Shown here one piece after another: positions 55,673-64,000 of a stretch of DNA of 64,000 nucleotides. The first letter of the stretch is position 1. Each line of letters begins with the position of its first letter. Position numbers and translations under genes: made by a program. The DNA is from Metabacillus rhizolycopersici (GTDB lineage: Bacteria > Bacillota > Bacilli > Bacillales > Bacillaceae). Under the pieces are notes generated by a model, which was not told where the DNA came from, ran no database searches, and saw nothing but the letters and a program-made list of their open reading frames with translations. Where the stretch lies: assembly GCF_020075705.1 (NCBI RefSeq), contig NZ_JAIQUM010000019.1, positions 8,974 to 72,973 of the forward strand, in the 5' to 3' direction.

Positions 55673-56553
55673 CGATTCAGCTGAACGAATTTTTAGAATC
55701 ACGTAAACAAAGAATTGAAGAGGCAATGCCTGAATATATCGAACAGCTTCATGCACCAAAGACGTTAAAGGAAGCTATGAATTATTCGTTAGCTGCGGGC
55801 GGAAAACGAATACGACCTATTTTGGTTTTAGCTTTGCTTCATACATATAAACAACCTGAGGATGCAGGGATAGCAACCGCCTGTGCCGTTGAAATGCTTC
55901 ACACATATTCCCTTATTCATGATGACCTACCAGCAATGGATAATGATGATTTACGACGTGGAAAACCAACTAACCATAAAGTATTTGGTGAAGCAATGGC
56001 CATTTTAGCTGGTGATGGATTGCTGACACAAAGCTTTTCCTTGATTGTAAATGATACACATCCTTCTGCAGAAAACAAAATTCGTGTTGTTTCTGAATTA
56101 GTTCAAGCGGCTGGTGCTGAGGGAATGGTTGGTGGACAAGTTGCTGATATGGAAGGAGAAGCGAAGAGTTTAACCCTTGATGAGCTTCAGTATATTCATG
56201 AAAACAAGACAGCAAAACTATTAGGATTTAGTATAATCTCTGGGGCAATTTTAGCAGGTGCTCCTGAAGAAGATGTTGAAAAACTACGTCAATATGCTTA
56301 TCATCTAGGTATTGCTTTTCAAATCCGTGACGATATTTTAGATATTGAAGGAAACCAAGAAACAATTGGTAAGCCAGTAGGATCTGACACGACAAATGAA
56401 AAAACAACATATCCTTCTATCCTAACGATGCAAGGTGCAAAAGCAAAGCTCAATGACCACATTGACTATGCAAAGGCTGCACTAAATAGCATATCCGTTC
56501 CTTCTGGTTTACTCGTACAAATTTGTGATATGATTGCTGAGCGAGATCATTAA
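55669..56553 (+). CDS. ispA: Farnesyl diphosphate synthase
   Basis: A 294-residue prenyl transferase. The first aspartate-rich motif is [11 protein letters not shown] and the second is RDDILD; GGKRIRP precedes. It condenses IPP with DMAPP/GPP to make farnesyl diphosphate. The start is TTG 55669, overlapping the xseB stop, with GGAGGAGGGG upstream. It sits just before dxs, another isoprenoid gene. Confidence 0.95.
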   Translation: MTIQLNEFLESRKQRIEEAMPEYIEQLHAPKTLKEAMNYSLAAGGKRIRPILVLALLHTYKQPEDAGIATACAVEMLHTYSLIHDDLPAMDNDDLRRGKPTNHKVFGEAMAILAGDGLLTQSFSLIVNDTHPSAENKIRVVSELVQAAGAEGMVGGQVADMEGEAKSLTLDELQYIHENKTAKLLGFSIISGAILAGAPEEDVEKLRQYAYHLGIAFQIRDDILDIEGNQETIGKPVGSDTTNEKTTYPSILTMQGAKAKLNDHIDYAKAALNSISVPSGLLVQICDMIAERDH

Positions 56554-56602
56554 ACAGATTGACTAATATAGTATTTCTGTAAATGTTTATGGCTATTTAC
56601 AG

Positions 56603-56640
56603 AATAAAAACCGTTTCCAAATGGCAGCGGTTTTTATTCT
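56603..56640 (+). terminator. Terminator after ispA
   Basis: AATAAAAACCG pairs with CGGTTTTTATT. A second stem, TTCTGTAAAT/ATTTACAGAA, lies just before it. Confidence 0.8.
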
Positions 56641-56892
56641 ATCTGTCCCATCATCTAGTATACTCACTAATACGTTATTGACATATTACATTGTAATTAA
56701 AGCTATTTTATGGTAAGTTTTTGACTGCATGTAGTTTAAATGTAAAAGTGCAAATGATCAATAAAAAATCTGATATGATTTCAATCAAAAGAAATTTACG
56801 TTAAAATAGTGAAATGACAATCTAATTTAATGATGAATGAGTTGTACATAGACGAACGGTGAATCAAACTGAATTGAAAGTGAGTGATCCAT

Positions 56893-58794
56893 TTGGATCT
56901 TCTATCCATAAAAGACCCGAGTTTTTTAAAAAAATTATCGATCAATGAACTTGAAAAACTTAGCGCTGAAGTGCGCCAATTTTTAATTGAAAAACTTTCA
57001 GAAACTGGAGGACATATCGGCCCAAACCTTGGTGTTGTTGAGCTAACAATTGCACTTCATAAGGTTTTTGATAGTCCAAAGGATAAATTTATTTGGGATG
57101 TAGGTCATCAATCCTATGTTCATAAAATTTTGACAGGTCGTGCAAATGAATTTGATACATTACGACAGTACAAAGGCTTATCTGGCTTTCCAAAACGTGA
57201 TGAGAGTATACATGACGTGTGGGAAACCGGTCATAGTTCAACTTCATTATCTGCTGCGATGGGCATGGTGATCGCAAGAGATTTAAAGAAAACAAAGGAT
57301 CATGTGATTCCAATCATAGGTGATGGAGCACTAACTGGGGGAATGGCGCTTGAGGCTCTTAATCATATTGGGCATGAGCAAAAGGATATTATCGTTGTTC
57401 TTAATGACAATGAAATGTCTATTGCCCCTAATGTTGGTGCGCTTCATAATGTCCTCGGTCGGTTACGAACAGCTGGTAAATATCAGTGGGCAAAGGATGA
57501 GCTTGAATATTTATTGAAGAAGATTCCTGCAGTAGGGGGGAAACTTGCTTCAACAGCGGAACGAGTGAAAGACAGCTTAAAATACTTGCTCGTATCAGGT
57601 GTGTTTTTTGAAGAAATGGGTTTTACATATTTAGGTCCAGTTGACGGACACAATTACGATGCATTATTTGAAAATCTCCAGTACGCTAAAAAGACATCTG
57701 GACCTGTTTTACTTCATGTTATTACGAAAAAAGGCAAAGGGTATAAGCCGGCAGAAACAGATACCATCGGTACGTGGCACGGTACTGGACCATACAAAAT
57801 TGAAACAGGTGATTTTGTAAAACCAAAAGCAATAGGACCTGCATGGAGCAAAGTTGTAAGCGAAACGGTACGAAAGCTTGCACGTGTTGATGACCGAATC
57901 GTTGCAATTACACCAGCGATGCCAGTTGGGTCTAAATTGGAAGCATTTGCTGAGGAATTTCCAGATCGCATGTTTGACGTTGGGATTGCTGAACAACATG
58001 CTACAACGATGGCAGCAGGACTAGCTACGCAAAATATGAAGCCGTTTTTAGCTATCTATTCAACGTTTTTGCAGCGTTCATATGATCAAGTTGTTCATGA
58101 TATTTGTCGTCAAAATTTAAATGTATTTATTGGTATCGACAGGGCGGGGCTTGTTGGCGCAGATGGTGAAACGCATCAAGGTGTTTTTGATATAGCGTTT
58201 CTTAGACATATCCCTAAAATGGTCCTTATGATGGCGAAAGACGAAAATGAAGGTCAGCATCTTGTGAATACGGCCTTAAAATATAATGATGGACCGATTG
58301 CTCTTCGCTATGCCCGTGGCAACGGTATTGGCGTTAAAATGGACGAGGAGCTTAAGGAAATCCCGATCGGCTCATGGGAAGTATTAAGAGAAGGTAGCCA
58401 TGCGGTTATTCTTACATTTGGAACGACGATTGAAATGGCGATGGAAGCTGCCGATCAATTAGCGGTACAAGGCAAGTCTATCCGTGTAGTTAATGCCCGT
58501 TTTATTAAACCTTTAGATGTTGATATGCTCCATCATATATTTGCAGAAGGTATTCCGATCCTTACGATTGAAGAAGCGGTGCTTCAAGGTGGCTTTGGAA
58601 GTTCTATTTTAGAGTTTGCACAGGAAAATAATTATTTGAATACACCAATATCACGTATTGGGATTCCAGATGAGTTTATCGAGCATGGTAGTGTAACGAA
58701 ATTGCTTGAAGAAATTGGTATGACAACTGAGAATGTTGTAACCCAACTAAAGGCAATGATGCCTGGAAAAGAGAAAAAGGTACTTAGATCATGA
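56893..58794 (+). CDS. dxs: 1-deoxy-D-xylulose-5-phosphate synthase
   Basis: A 633-residue thiamine-diphosphate enzyme, the first step of the MEP isoprenoid pathway. [13 protein letters not shown], the TPP motif [15 protein letters not shown] and the transketolase-like [15 protein letters not shown] are visible. TTG 56893 gives exactly the B. subtilis protein length; a GTG nine bases earlier overlaps the weak ribosome site. It overlaps the next gene by 4 bases. Confidence 0.96.
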   Translation: MDLLSIKDPSFLKKLSINELEKLSAEVRQFLIEKLSETGGHIGPNLGVVELTIALHKVFDSPKDKFIWDVGHQSYVHKILTGRANEFDTLRQYKGLSGFPKRDESIHDVWETGHSSTSLSAAMGMVIARDLKKTKDHVIPIIGDGALTGGMALEALNHIGHEQKDIIVVLNDNEMSIAPNVGALHNVLGRLRTAGKYQWAKDELEYLLKKIPAVGGKLASTAERVKDSLKYLLVSGVFFEEMGFTYLGPVDGHNYDALFENLQYAKKTSGPVLLHVITKKGKGYKPAETDTIGTWHGTGPYKIETGDFVKPKAIGPAWSKVVSETVRKLARVDDRIVAITPAMPVGSKLEAFAEEFPDRMFDVGIAEQHATTMAAGLATQNMKPFLAIYSTFLQRSYDQVVHDICRQNLNVFIGIDRAGLVGADGETHQGVFDIAFLRHIPKMVLMMAKDENEGQHLVNTALKYNDGPIALRYARGNGIGVKMDEELKEIPIGSWEVLREGSHAVILTFGTTIEMAMEAADQLAVQGKSIRVVNARFIKPLDVDMLHHIFAEGIPILTIEEAVLQGGFGSSILEFAQENNYLNTPISRIGIPDEFIEHGSVTKLLEEIGMTTENVVTQLKAMMPGKEKKVLRS

Positions 58795-59642
58795 GTAGTA
58801 AAAAAGAAAGACTAGATGTTTTGCTTGTAGAAAGTGGCTTATTTGAGACAAGAGAAAAAGCGAAGCGTGCCATTATGGCAGGCCTAGTTTACGGCAACGA
58901 AGAACGATTAGATAAGCCAGGTGAAAAAGTTTCACGCGACCTTGTGCTCACGGTTAAAGGAAACACCTTACCTTATGTTAGTCGCGGCGGCTTAAAACTA
59001 GAAAAGGCAATCAATGAATTTGATATCAATGTACAAGGGAAAATCATGATTGATATTGGTTCTTCAACTGGAGGCTTTACAGATTGTGCACTTCAAAATG
59101 GTGCAAAGCTCTCCTATGCATTAGATGTTGGTTACAATCAATTAGCATGGAAGCTGCGTCAAGATGAGCGTGTTGTCGTTATGGAGCGTACGAACTTTCG
59201 CTATTGTACACCTGCAGATTTTGAGCAAGGGATGCCAGAGTTTGCTTCAATTGATGTTTCCTTTATTTCGTTAAAACTGATTCTACCTGTATTAAAAACG
59301 ATTCTTGTCACTCACAGTGATACGATTGCTTTAATAAAGCCGCAGTTTGAAGCTGGAAGAGAACTCGTCGGTAAAAAAGGGATTGTACGCGAGCCAAGTG
59401 TTCATGAACATGTTTTAACAGAAATGATGAACTTTGCTTTAAAGGAAGGGTATGATATTTATAACCTTTCCTATTCACCTATCACTGGTGGAGATGGGAA
59501 TATTGAGTTTTTATTACATCTACGATGGGAAGGTCAAAAAGAACCAGGAACAAATCACTTCGGGAAACTCGCGAGTGAAATTGTTGAAGAAGCACATGCA
59601 AAATTAAAAGAAAATAAACGACAAGAAAAACAGGAAAAATAG
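58791..59642 (+). CDS. tlyA: TlyA family rRNA methyltransferase (YqxC)
   Basis: A 283-residue protein with an N-terminal S4 RNA-binding domain ([20 protein letters not shown]) and an FtsJ-type methyltransferase domain ([19 protein letters not shown] binding S-adenosylmethionine). In other bacteria TlyA methylates rRNA at ribose positions; the substrate here is inferred. It is coupled to dxs by an ATGA overlap, as in Bacillus. Confidence 0.92.
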   Translation: MSSKKERLDVLLVESGLFETREKAKRAIMAGLVYGNEERLDKPGEKVSRDLVLTVKGNTLPYVSRGGLKLEKAINEFDINVQGKIMIDIGSSTGGFTDCALQNGAKLSYALDVGYNQLAWKLRQDERVVVMERTNFRYCTPADFEQGMPEFASIDVSFISLKLILPVLKTILVTHSDTIALIKPQFEAGRELVGKKGIVREPSVHEHVLTEMMNFALKEGYDIYNLSYSPITGGDGNIEFLLHLRWEGQKEPGTNHFGKLASEIVEEAHAKLKENKRQEKQEK

Positions 59643-59666
59643 CGATTGCTATGATCCTGTTTTTTC
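59628..59666 (+). terminator. Terminator overlapping the end of tlyA
   Basis: AAACAGGA pairs with TCCTGTTT, with an inner ATAGC-GATT-GCTAT stem, followed by a T-run. The left arm lies within the last tlyA codons. Confidence 0.7.
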
Positions 59667-59907
59667 CTTGTTGACCAACTAAAAATGACTTCACTTTAGT
59701 CGGAATTATCTGTATATTCATGCATTTCATGACTAAACGGTTTACATCTTCCTAATTCGATTAAACTCCTTTAATCATCATTTTATGCAGTATTAACAAT
59801 TCGGATTTGACTTTAATCTGTACATTTCAATGGTTTTCATATAAGATTAGAAGTATAAAAATACAAAAAAACGATAAACGCTGCATCATAGACGAAGGAG
59901 TGCTTTT

Positions 59908-60357
59908 ATGAATAAAGGGCAAAGGCATATCAAAATCAGAGAAATAATTTCGAATAATGATATTGAAACTCAAGACGAATTAGTTGATTTATTAAAAGAA
60001 TTGGGCTTTAATGTTACTCAAGCAACGGTTTCCCGTGATATTAAAGAACTACATTTAGTTAAAGTTCCAATGATGGATGGACGTTATAAATACAGTTTGC
60101 CTGCAGATCAGCGGTTTAATCCATTACAAAAACTAAAACGCTCTTTAATGGATGCCTTTGTAAAAATCGACTCAGCAGGGCATATGCTCGTGATGAAAAC
60201 ACTACCTGGAAATGCAAATGCAGTTGGTGCCCTGATTGATAATCTTGATTGGGATGAAGTATTAGGAACAATTTGTGGCGATGATACAATATTAATTATT
60301 TGTAGAACACCACATGATACCGAAATAATTTCAGAAAGATTTTTGAATATGCTGTAA
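59908..60357 (+). CDS. argR: Arginine repressor ArgR/AhrC
   Basis: A 149-residue hexameric regulator of arginine metabolism. The N-terminal winged helix ([37 protein letters not shown]) and the C-terminal arginine-binding region ([14 protein letters not shown]) are typical. ATG follows GAAGGAG. The tlyA-argR-recN order is conserved in Bacillus. Confidence 0.96.
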   Translation: MNKGQRHIKIREIISNNDIETQDELVDLLKELGFNVTQATVSRDIKELHLVKVPMMDGRYKYSLPADQRFNPLQKLKRSLMDAFVKIDSAGHMLVMKTLPGNANAVGALIDNLDWDEVLGTICGDDTILIICRTPHDTEIISERFLNML

Positions 60358-60486
60358 TGTAGAAATATACTTTGAAAAGCACTGAAAGGTACTGTACGGC
60401 TAGACATAATTCGTTGGCACGATTTCACTCGTCCGTTACTTTGCCACTAAGTGCCGAAACAATTTAAATAAGAGGTGTGATTCTGT

Positions 60487-62187
60487 TTGTTAGCGGAATT
60501 ATCTATTAAAAACTTTGCCATAATTGAGTCATTAACAGTTTCCTTTGAAAAAGGGTTAACGGTGTTAACTGGAGAAACTGGTGCAGGAAAATCAATCATT
60601 ATTGACGCAATTCATCTTTTAGCAGGTGCTAGAGGTTCGTCTGAATTTGTTCGTTATGGAGAAAAGCGAGCTGAGTTAGAAGGGCTTTTTCTTTTAGACG
60701 ATGATCATCACCCTGTATATAGGAAATGTGATGAATTTGGGATTGATGTAAGTGATGGGATGATCGTGTTAAGAAGGGATTTATCTTCATCAGGTAAGAG
60801 TATTTGTCGGATAAATGGAAAACTAGTTACAATTGCCATCCTTAGAGAAATCGGACAGTGTATGGTCGATATCCACGGCCAGCATGACAATCAGGAGCTA
60901 ATGAATGAAGAAAATCACTTATCATTACTTGATCAATATGGTGGGGGAAAAATAAAGCAAGCGCTTGAAGTTTATTTAGAAATTTATAAAAGCTTTGATC
61001 AATTGCGAAAAAAGATTACACAGCTTTCCGACAATGAGCAGGAAATGGCCCATCGTCTTGATTTACTTCAATTTCAACTTGAAGAAATTGAAAGTGCAGA
61101 ACTTCAGCCGAAAGAAGATGAACTTCTTCAGGAAGAAAAAAATCAAATTTCGAACTATGAAAAAGTTTACGATTCCTTACATACTAGCTACAATTCCCTT
61201 CATGGTGAACAAAGAGGGCTGGATTGGGTTGGGCATGCGATGAACAATTTAGAGGATATAGGCTCAATTAACTCTACTTTGAAGGAGTTGTCAGAAACGA
61301 TTTCAAATGCGTATTATCTACTTGAGGACCTTTCTTATCAACTGCGGAATGAACTAGAATCACTTGAGTTTGACCCGGCACGGCTGAATTTTGTTGAAGG
61401 TCGTCTGAACGAAATAAATCTTTTAAAACGAAAATACGGACAATCTGTTGAAGATATCTTGACGTATTCGGCTAAGATTGAAGATGAAATTGATACGATC
61501 AAAAACCGTGACAGTCATTTATCTAAACTTCAAAAGGAACTTGATTCGATCTTGAGCGATCTTTCGATTGAAGCAAAGAATGTTACAAGCATACGTAAAA
61601 ACTTTGCTAAAGTGTTAATTGATGAGATTCATCGCGAGCTTAAAGAGCTTTATATGGAAAAAACCACGTTTGACGTAAATTTTTCTACGAAGGAAACAAC
61701 TGAAAATGAACCTAAATTTACAGCAACTGGCGTTGACGAAGTAGAGTTTTATCTATCAACAAATCCTGGTGAACCGTTAAAGCCACTAAATAAAACAGCT
61801 TCAGGTGGTGAACTCTCAAGGATCATGCTTGCAATGAAGAGTATTTTTTCCCAACATCAAGGAATTACTTCCATCATTTTTGATGAAGTTGATACAGGTG
61901 TTAGCGGGCGCGTGGCTCAAGCGATCGCCGAAAAAATTTATCGAGTTTCAAGTGGCTCACAAGTATTATGTATTACCCATTTACCACAGGTTGCTGCAAT
62001 GGCAGATACACATTTATATATTGCAAAAGAAACGAAATCAGGTCGGACAAAAACGAGTGTTAAGCCATTAATCGAAGAAGAGAAAATTAAAGAAATTGGT
62101 CGAATGATAGCTGGAGTTGAAGTAACAGAGCTTTCGAAAGAACATGCAAAAGAACTTCTTTTACTTGCGCATTCGTCAAAGAAATAA
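60487..62187 (+). CDS. recN: DNA repair protein RecN
   Basis: A 566-residue SMC-like ATPase for double-strand break repair. Walker A is TGETGAGKSIIID near residue 30; a central coiled coil spans about 155-370; the ABC signature KTASGGELSRIMLA and Walker B SIIFDEVDTGVSG are present. The start is TTG 60487 after GAGGTG. Confidence 0.96.
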   Translation: MLAELSIKNFAIIESLTVSFEKGLTVLTGETGAGKSIIIDAIHLLAGARGSSEFVRYGEKRAELEGLFLLDDDHHPVYRKCDEFGIDVSDGMIVLRRDLSSSGKSICRINGKLVTIAILREIGQCMVDIHGQHDNQELMNEENHLSLLDQYGGGKIKQALEVYLEIYKSFDQLRKKITQLSDNEQEMAHRLDLLQFQLEEIESAELQPKEDELLQEEKNQISNYEKVYDSLHTSYNSLHGEQRGLDWVGHAMNNLEDIGSINSTLKELSETISNAYYLLEDLSYQLRNELESLEFDPARLNFVEGRLNEINLLKRKYGQSVEDILTYSAKIEDEIDTIKNRDSHLSKLQKELDSILSDLSIEAKNVTSIRKNFAKVLIDEIHRELKELYMEKTTFDVNFSTKETTENEPKFTATGVDEVEFYLSTNPGEPLKPLNKTASGGELSRIMLAMKSIFSQHQGITSIIFDEVDTGVSGRVAQAIAEKIYRVSSGSQVLCITHLPQVAAMADTHLYIAKETKSGRTKTSVKPLIEEEKIKEIGRMIAGVEVTELSKEHAKELLLLAHSSKK

Positions 62188-62188
62188 A

Positions 62189-62226
62189 CAAAAAGTTGCC
62201 ATTTTACTCTTGGCAACTTTTTTGTT
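62189..62226 (+). terminator. Terminator after recN
   Basis: AAAAAGTTGCC pairs with GGCAACTTTTT around ATTTTACTCTT. Confidence 0.85.
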
Positions 62227-62509
62227 GTCTAGCAAAAAACAATAAACTCCTTGGTTATTAGAGATTAGTGCCGACATTTTACTCTGGCTCTAAAACTAAA
62301 AACGGCATGCTCCTTATGTCCTTGATTAACGAATAATTAGAGACAGCTAACAGACATTTAGGAAAACCTTTTGTAAATATGCTAAAACTTACAACATATC
62401 CTTCAATTTTCTAGTTATTCAAGTTATAAATGATCGCTCATAAGGCTACATTAAAACTGTAGCCATATATAGTTTTGGTGTGTGTTAGGAGCGAGGAGAG
62501 TGAAGTTTT
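62227..62509 (+). promoter_or_regulatory. Upstream region of spoIVB
   Basis: About 280 bases with no gene. The known spoIVB promoter is read by forespore sigma factors; I could not place its boxes with confidence. A small hairpin, GGCTACATT..., pairs loosely with ..TGTAGCC at 62446-62465. Confidence 0.35.
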
Positions 62510-63796
62510 TTGCAGACAGATAAAATCAGAAAAATAATTGGTGTAATTCTCCTTGTTTCATTGATGAGTTTAGGATTTGTAAAAGAAGTAAAGGAATACG
62601 TTAAAATACCCAATAATTTGACGGTATTTGAATCACAAACAGTGAGCGTGCAAAGTTCGATTCCTGTGAATGCTTCCCGTGATACAGAAGAAGCATTTAC
62701 AGTTCAAAAAAATAGCGATGGTAAAACCCTTGATGTTCATGGAAAAAAGGCGGGTGAAGGCGCAGTTGTTTTCGACCTAGCTGGCTTTCCGGTAAAAAAG
62801 ATTGGAATTAATGTTCTTCCGGATTTTAAAGTGGTTCCTGGTGGACAATCCATCGGTGTAAAACTGAATACTCTTGGCGTATTGGTGGTTGGACATCATC
62901 AAATAAATACTTCTGAGGGAAAGAAGTCTCCAGGTGAACTTGCAGGTGTGCAGATTGGAGACATCATTACAAAGATTAACGGAACGAAAATTGAACAAAT
63001 GAGTGATGTAACCCCATTTATTCAGGATGCTGGAAAAACGGGTGAGCCCCTTAATTTAGTTCTAACTAGAGAAGACAAAGAAATGAAGGCAAAGCTTGTT
63101 CCACTAAAGGATGAGAATGATCATTCCTATCGAATCGGATTATATATTCGCGATTCAGCCGCTGGCATCGGTACAATGACATTTTATGATCCAAAGTCAA
63201 AGAAATATGGTGCTTTAGGACATGTTATTTCAGATATGGATACGAAAAAGCCGATTGTCGTTGAAGATGGACAAATTGTTCGCTCAACCGTAACGTCAAT
63301 TGAAAGAGGGAGCAATGGAAATCCGGGAGAAAAACTTGCCCGATTCTCTGCTGATAGCGAAATCATCGGAAACATTACACGGAACAGTCCGTTTGGTATA
63401 TTTGGTCAGCTTAAAGAAAATATCAGCAATGGTATTTTAGATAAGGCAATGCCGATCGCACTTTCAAATGAAGTGAAAAAGGGCCCAGCAAAAATTCTTA
63501 CTGTTGTTGACAATGATAAAGTTGAAGAATTTGATGTTGAGGTTGTAAGCACAGTCCCACAGAAATTCCCTGCGACAAAAGGAATGGTCATCAAAATTAC
63601 CGATGAACAGTTACTAGAAAAAACAGGTGGAATTGTTCAAGGTATGAGCGGTAGTCCGATTATTCAAAATGGAAAAGTAATCGGTGCTGTAACGCACGTT
63701 TTTGTTAATGATCCGACTAGTGGATATGGCGTTCATATCGAATGGATGTTAAATGAAGCGGGGATCGATATTTATTCAAAACAAAAAGTGAGTTAA
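62510..63796 (+). CDS. spoIVB: SpoIVB peptidase (stage IV sporulation)
   Basis: A 428-residue serine peptidase that triggers pro-sigma-K processing by cleaving SpoIVFA. It has an N-terminal membrane helix (residues 6-22), a PDZ domain (about 125-195, [21 protein letters not shown]) and a C-terminal SpoIVB domain with the active serine S380 in QGMSGSPI. The TTG start follows GCGAGGAG. In B. subtilis spo0A follows; here an IS element comes next. Confidence 0.95.
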   Translation: MQTDKIRKIIGVILLVSLMSLGFVKEVKEYVKIPNNLTVFESQTVSVQSSIPVNASRDTEEAFTVQKNSDGKTLDVHGKKAGEGAVVFDLAGFPVKKIGINVLPDFKVVPGGQSIGVKLNTLGVLVVGHHQINTSEGKKSPGELAGVQIGDIITKINGTKIEQMSDVTPFIQDAGKTGEPLNLVLTREDKEMKAKLVPLKDENDHSYRIGLYIRDSAAGIGTMTFYDPKSKKYGALGHVISDMDTKKPIVVEDGQIVRSTVTSIERGSNGNPGEKLARFSADSEIIGNITRNSPFGIFGQLKENISNGILDKAMPIALSNEVKKGPAKILTVVDNDKVEEFDVEVVSTVPQKFPATKGMVIKITDEQLLEKTGGIVQGMSGSPIIQNGKVIGAVTHVFVNDPTSGYGVHIEWMLNEAGIDIYSKQKVS

Positions 63797-63873
63797 TATG
63801 ACGCTAAAGTTACAATTTTAGAATGATGAGATAGAAGTATGAAATTTCTTTATTTCTTAAAAACCGCCAAGAA

Positions 63874-64000
63874 TGAGGTGACCCCTAAAAGTTAGAGTTT
63901 TATATTAAGCAGCTAATTGGCTGGTATGAATCCGGTATTGAACGGGACTCATGCCTGCCAATTTTTTCTTTATACGCTTGATATTATAATACTCTATATA
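63874..64000 (-). mobile_element. IS3-family insertion sequence, one end only
   Basis: The element appears to start at TGAGGTGACCCCTAAAAGTTAG, an end typical of IS150-like members of the IS3 family, and runs off the window. It carries the 3' end of a transposase on the minus strand. The other end and target duplication are not visible. Confidence 0.75.
63905..64000 (-). CDS. IS3-family transposase OrfB, C-terminal fragment (cut by window edge)
   Basis: The minus-strand frame ends IEYYNIKRIKKKLAGMSPVQY followed by RIHTSQLAA and stop. This is the usual C-terminus of the IS150-type DDE transposase (integrase core), in which the MSPVQYR segment is highly conserved. The frame is open to the window edge. 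Whether the full gene is intact cannot be judged. Confidence 0.85.
   Translation of the reverse strand, partial: YIEYYNIKRIKKKLAGMSPVQYRIHTSQLAA

Noticed and set aside
1..64000. CRISPR arrays, tRNA or rRNA genes
   Set aside because: I saw no regularly spaced direct repeats with unique spacers and no tRNA or rRNA signatures on either strand by eye; a tRNA/CRISPR scan would be decisive.

Overview
The window is a low-GC Gram-positive chromosome segment from an endospore-forming member of the Bacillaceae. The spoIIIA operon, spoIVB, sinI-sinR and a gene order that follows the sinR-yqh-spoIIIA-acc-nusB-dxs-recN-spoIVB stretch of Bacillus subtilis support this. I cannot name a species from the sequence alone.

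Positions 1-14756 are an accessory purine/ureide catabolism island: allantoate amidohydrolase (cut by the window edge), a tartronate-semialdehyde-reductase-like dehydrogenase, a hybrid sensor kinase, a PucR regulator, allantoin permease, allantoinase, ureidoglycine aminohydrolase, a small cupin, an NCS2 purine permease and a DapA paralogue. Together they would import allantoin or purines and degrade them through allantoate and ureidoglycine toward ureidoglycolate, ammonia and C2/C3 acids. Next comes a divergent XRE-cupin regulator/LysE exporter pair.

Positions 16600-18300 hold a biofilm-switch locus: sinI, sinR and an ER-type (SipW-like) signal peptidase, but no tasA or tapA. A c-di-GMP-I riboswitch lies in the sinI leader, and SinR-type boxes lie in front of the peptidase gene. 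From 18600 the core backbone runs: yqhG, yqhH, a tandem glycine riboswitch with gcvT-gcvPA-gcvPB, a MerR-like/coiled-coil gene, an SRPBCC gene, yqhL and lipM. lipM is an octanoyltransferase that serves the lipoylated protein of glycine cleavage.

Positions 29978-35599 contain a class II (B12-dependent) ribonucleotide reductase gene split into three in-phase exons. The first gap is a 2.7-kb group II intron encoding a reverse transcriptase/maturase with an HNH domain. The second is a 321-nt ORF-less group I intron, and only 228 bases of exon separate the two. If both are removed, an uninterrupted protein of about 851 residues results.

Positions 35800-63800 are again conserved backbone: mntR, yqhO, yqhP, (yqhQ not found), yqhR, aroQ, papA-like peptidase, efp, a HEAT-repeat gene, yqhV, spoIIIAA-AH, accB-accC, yqhY, nusB, folD, xseA-xseB, ispA, dxs, tlyA, argR, recN and spoIVB. 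Where spo0A would follow in B. subtilis, the window ends in an IS3-family element.

Two dispersed intergenic repeat families recur. Family A has seven copies and carries a DnaA-box-like sequence next to a GC-rich stem. Family B has about six copies and includes conserved words such as cgggcagt and gcgagact.
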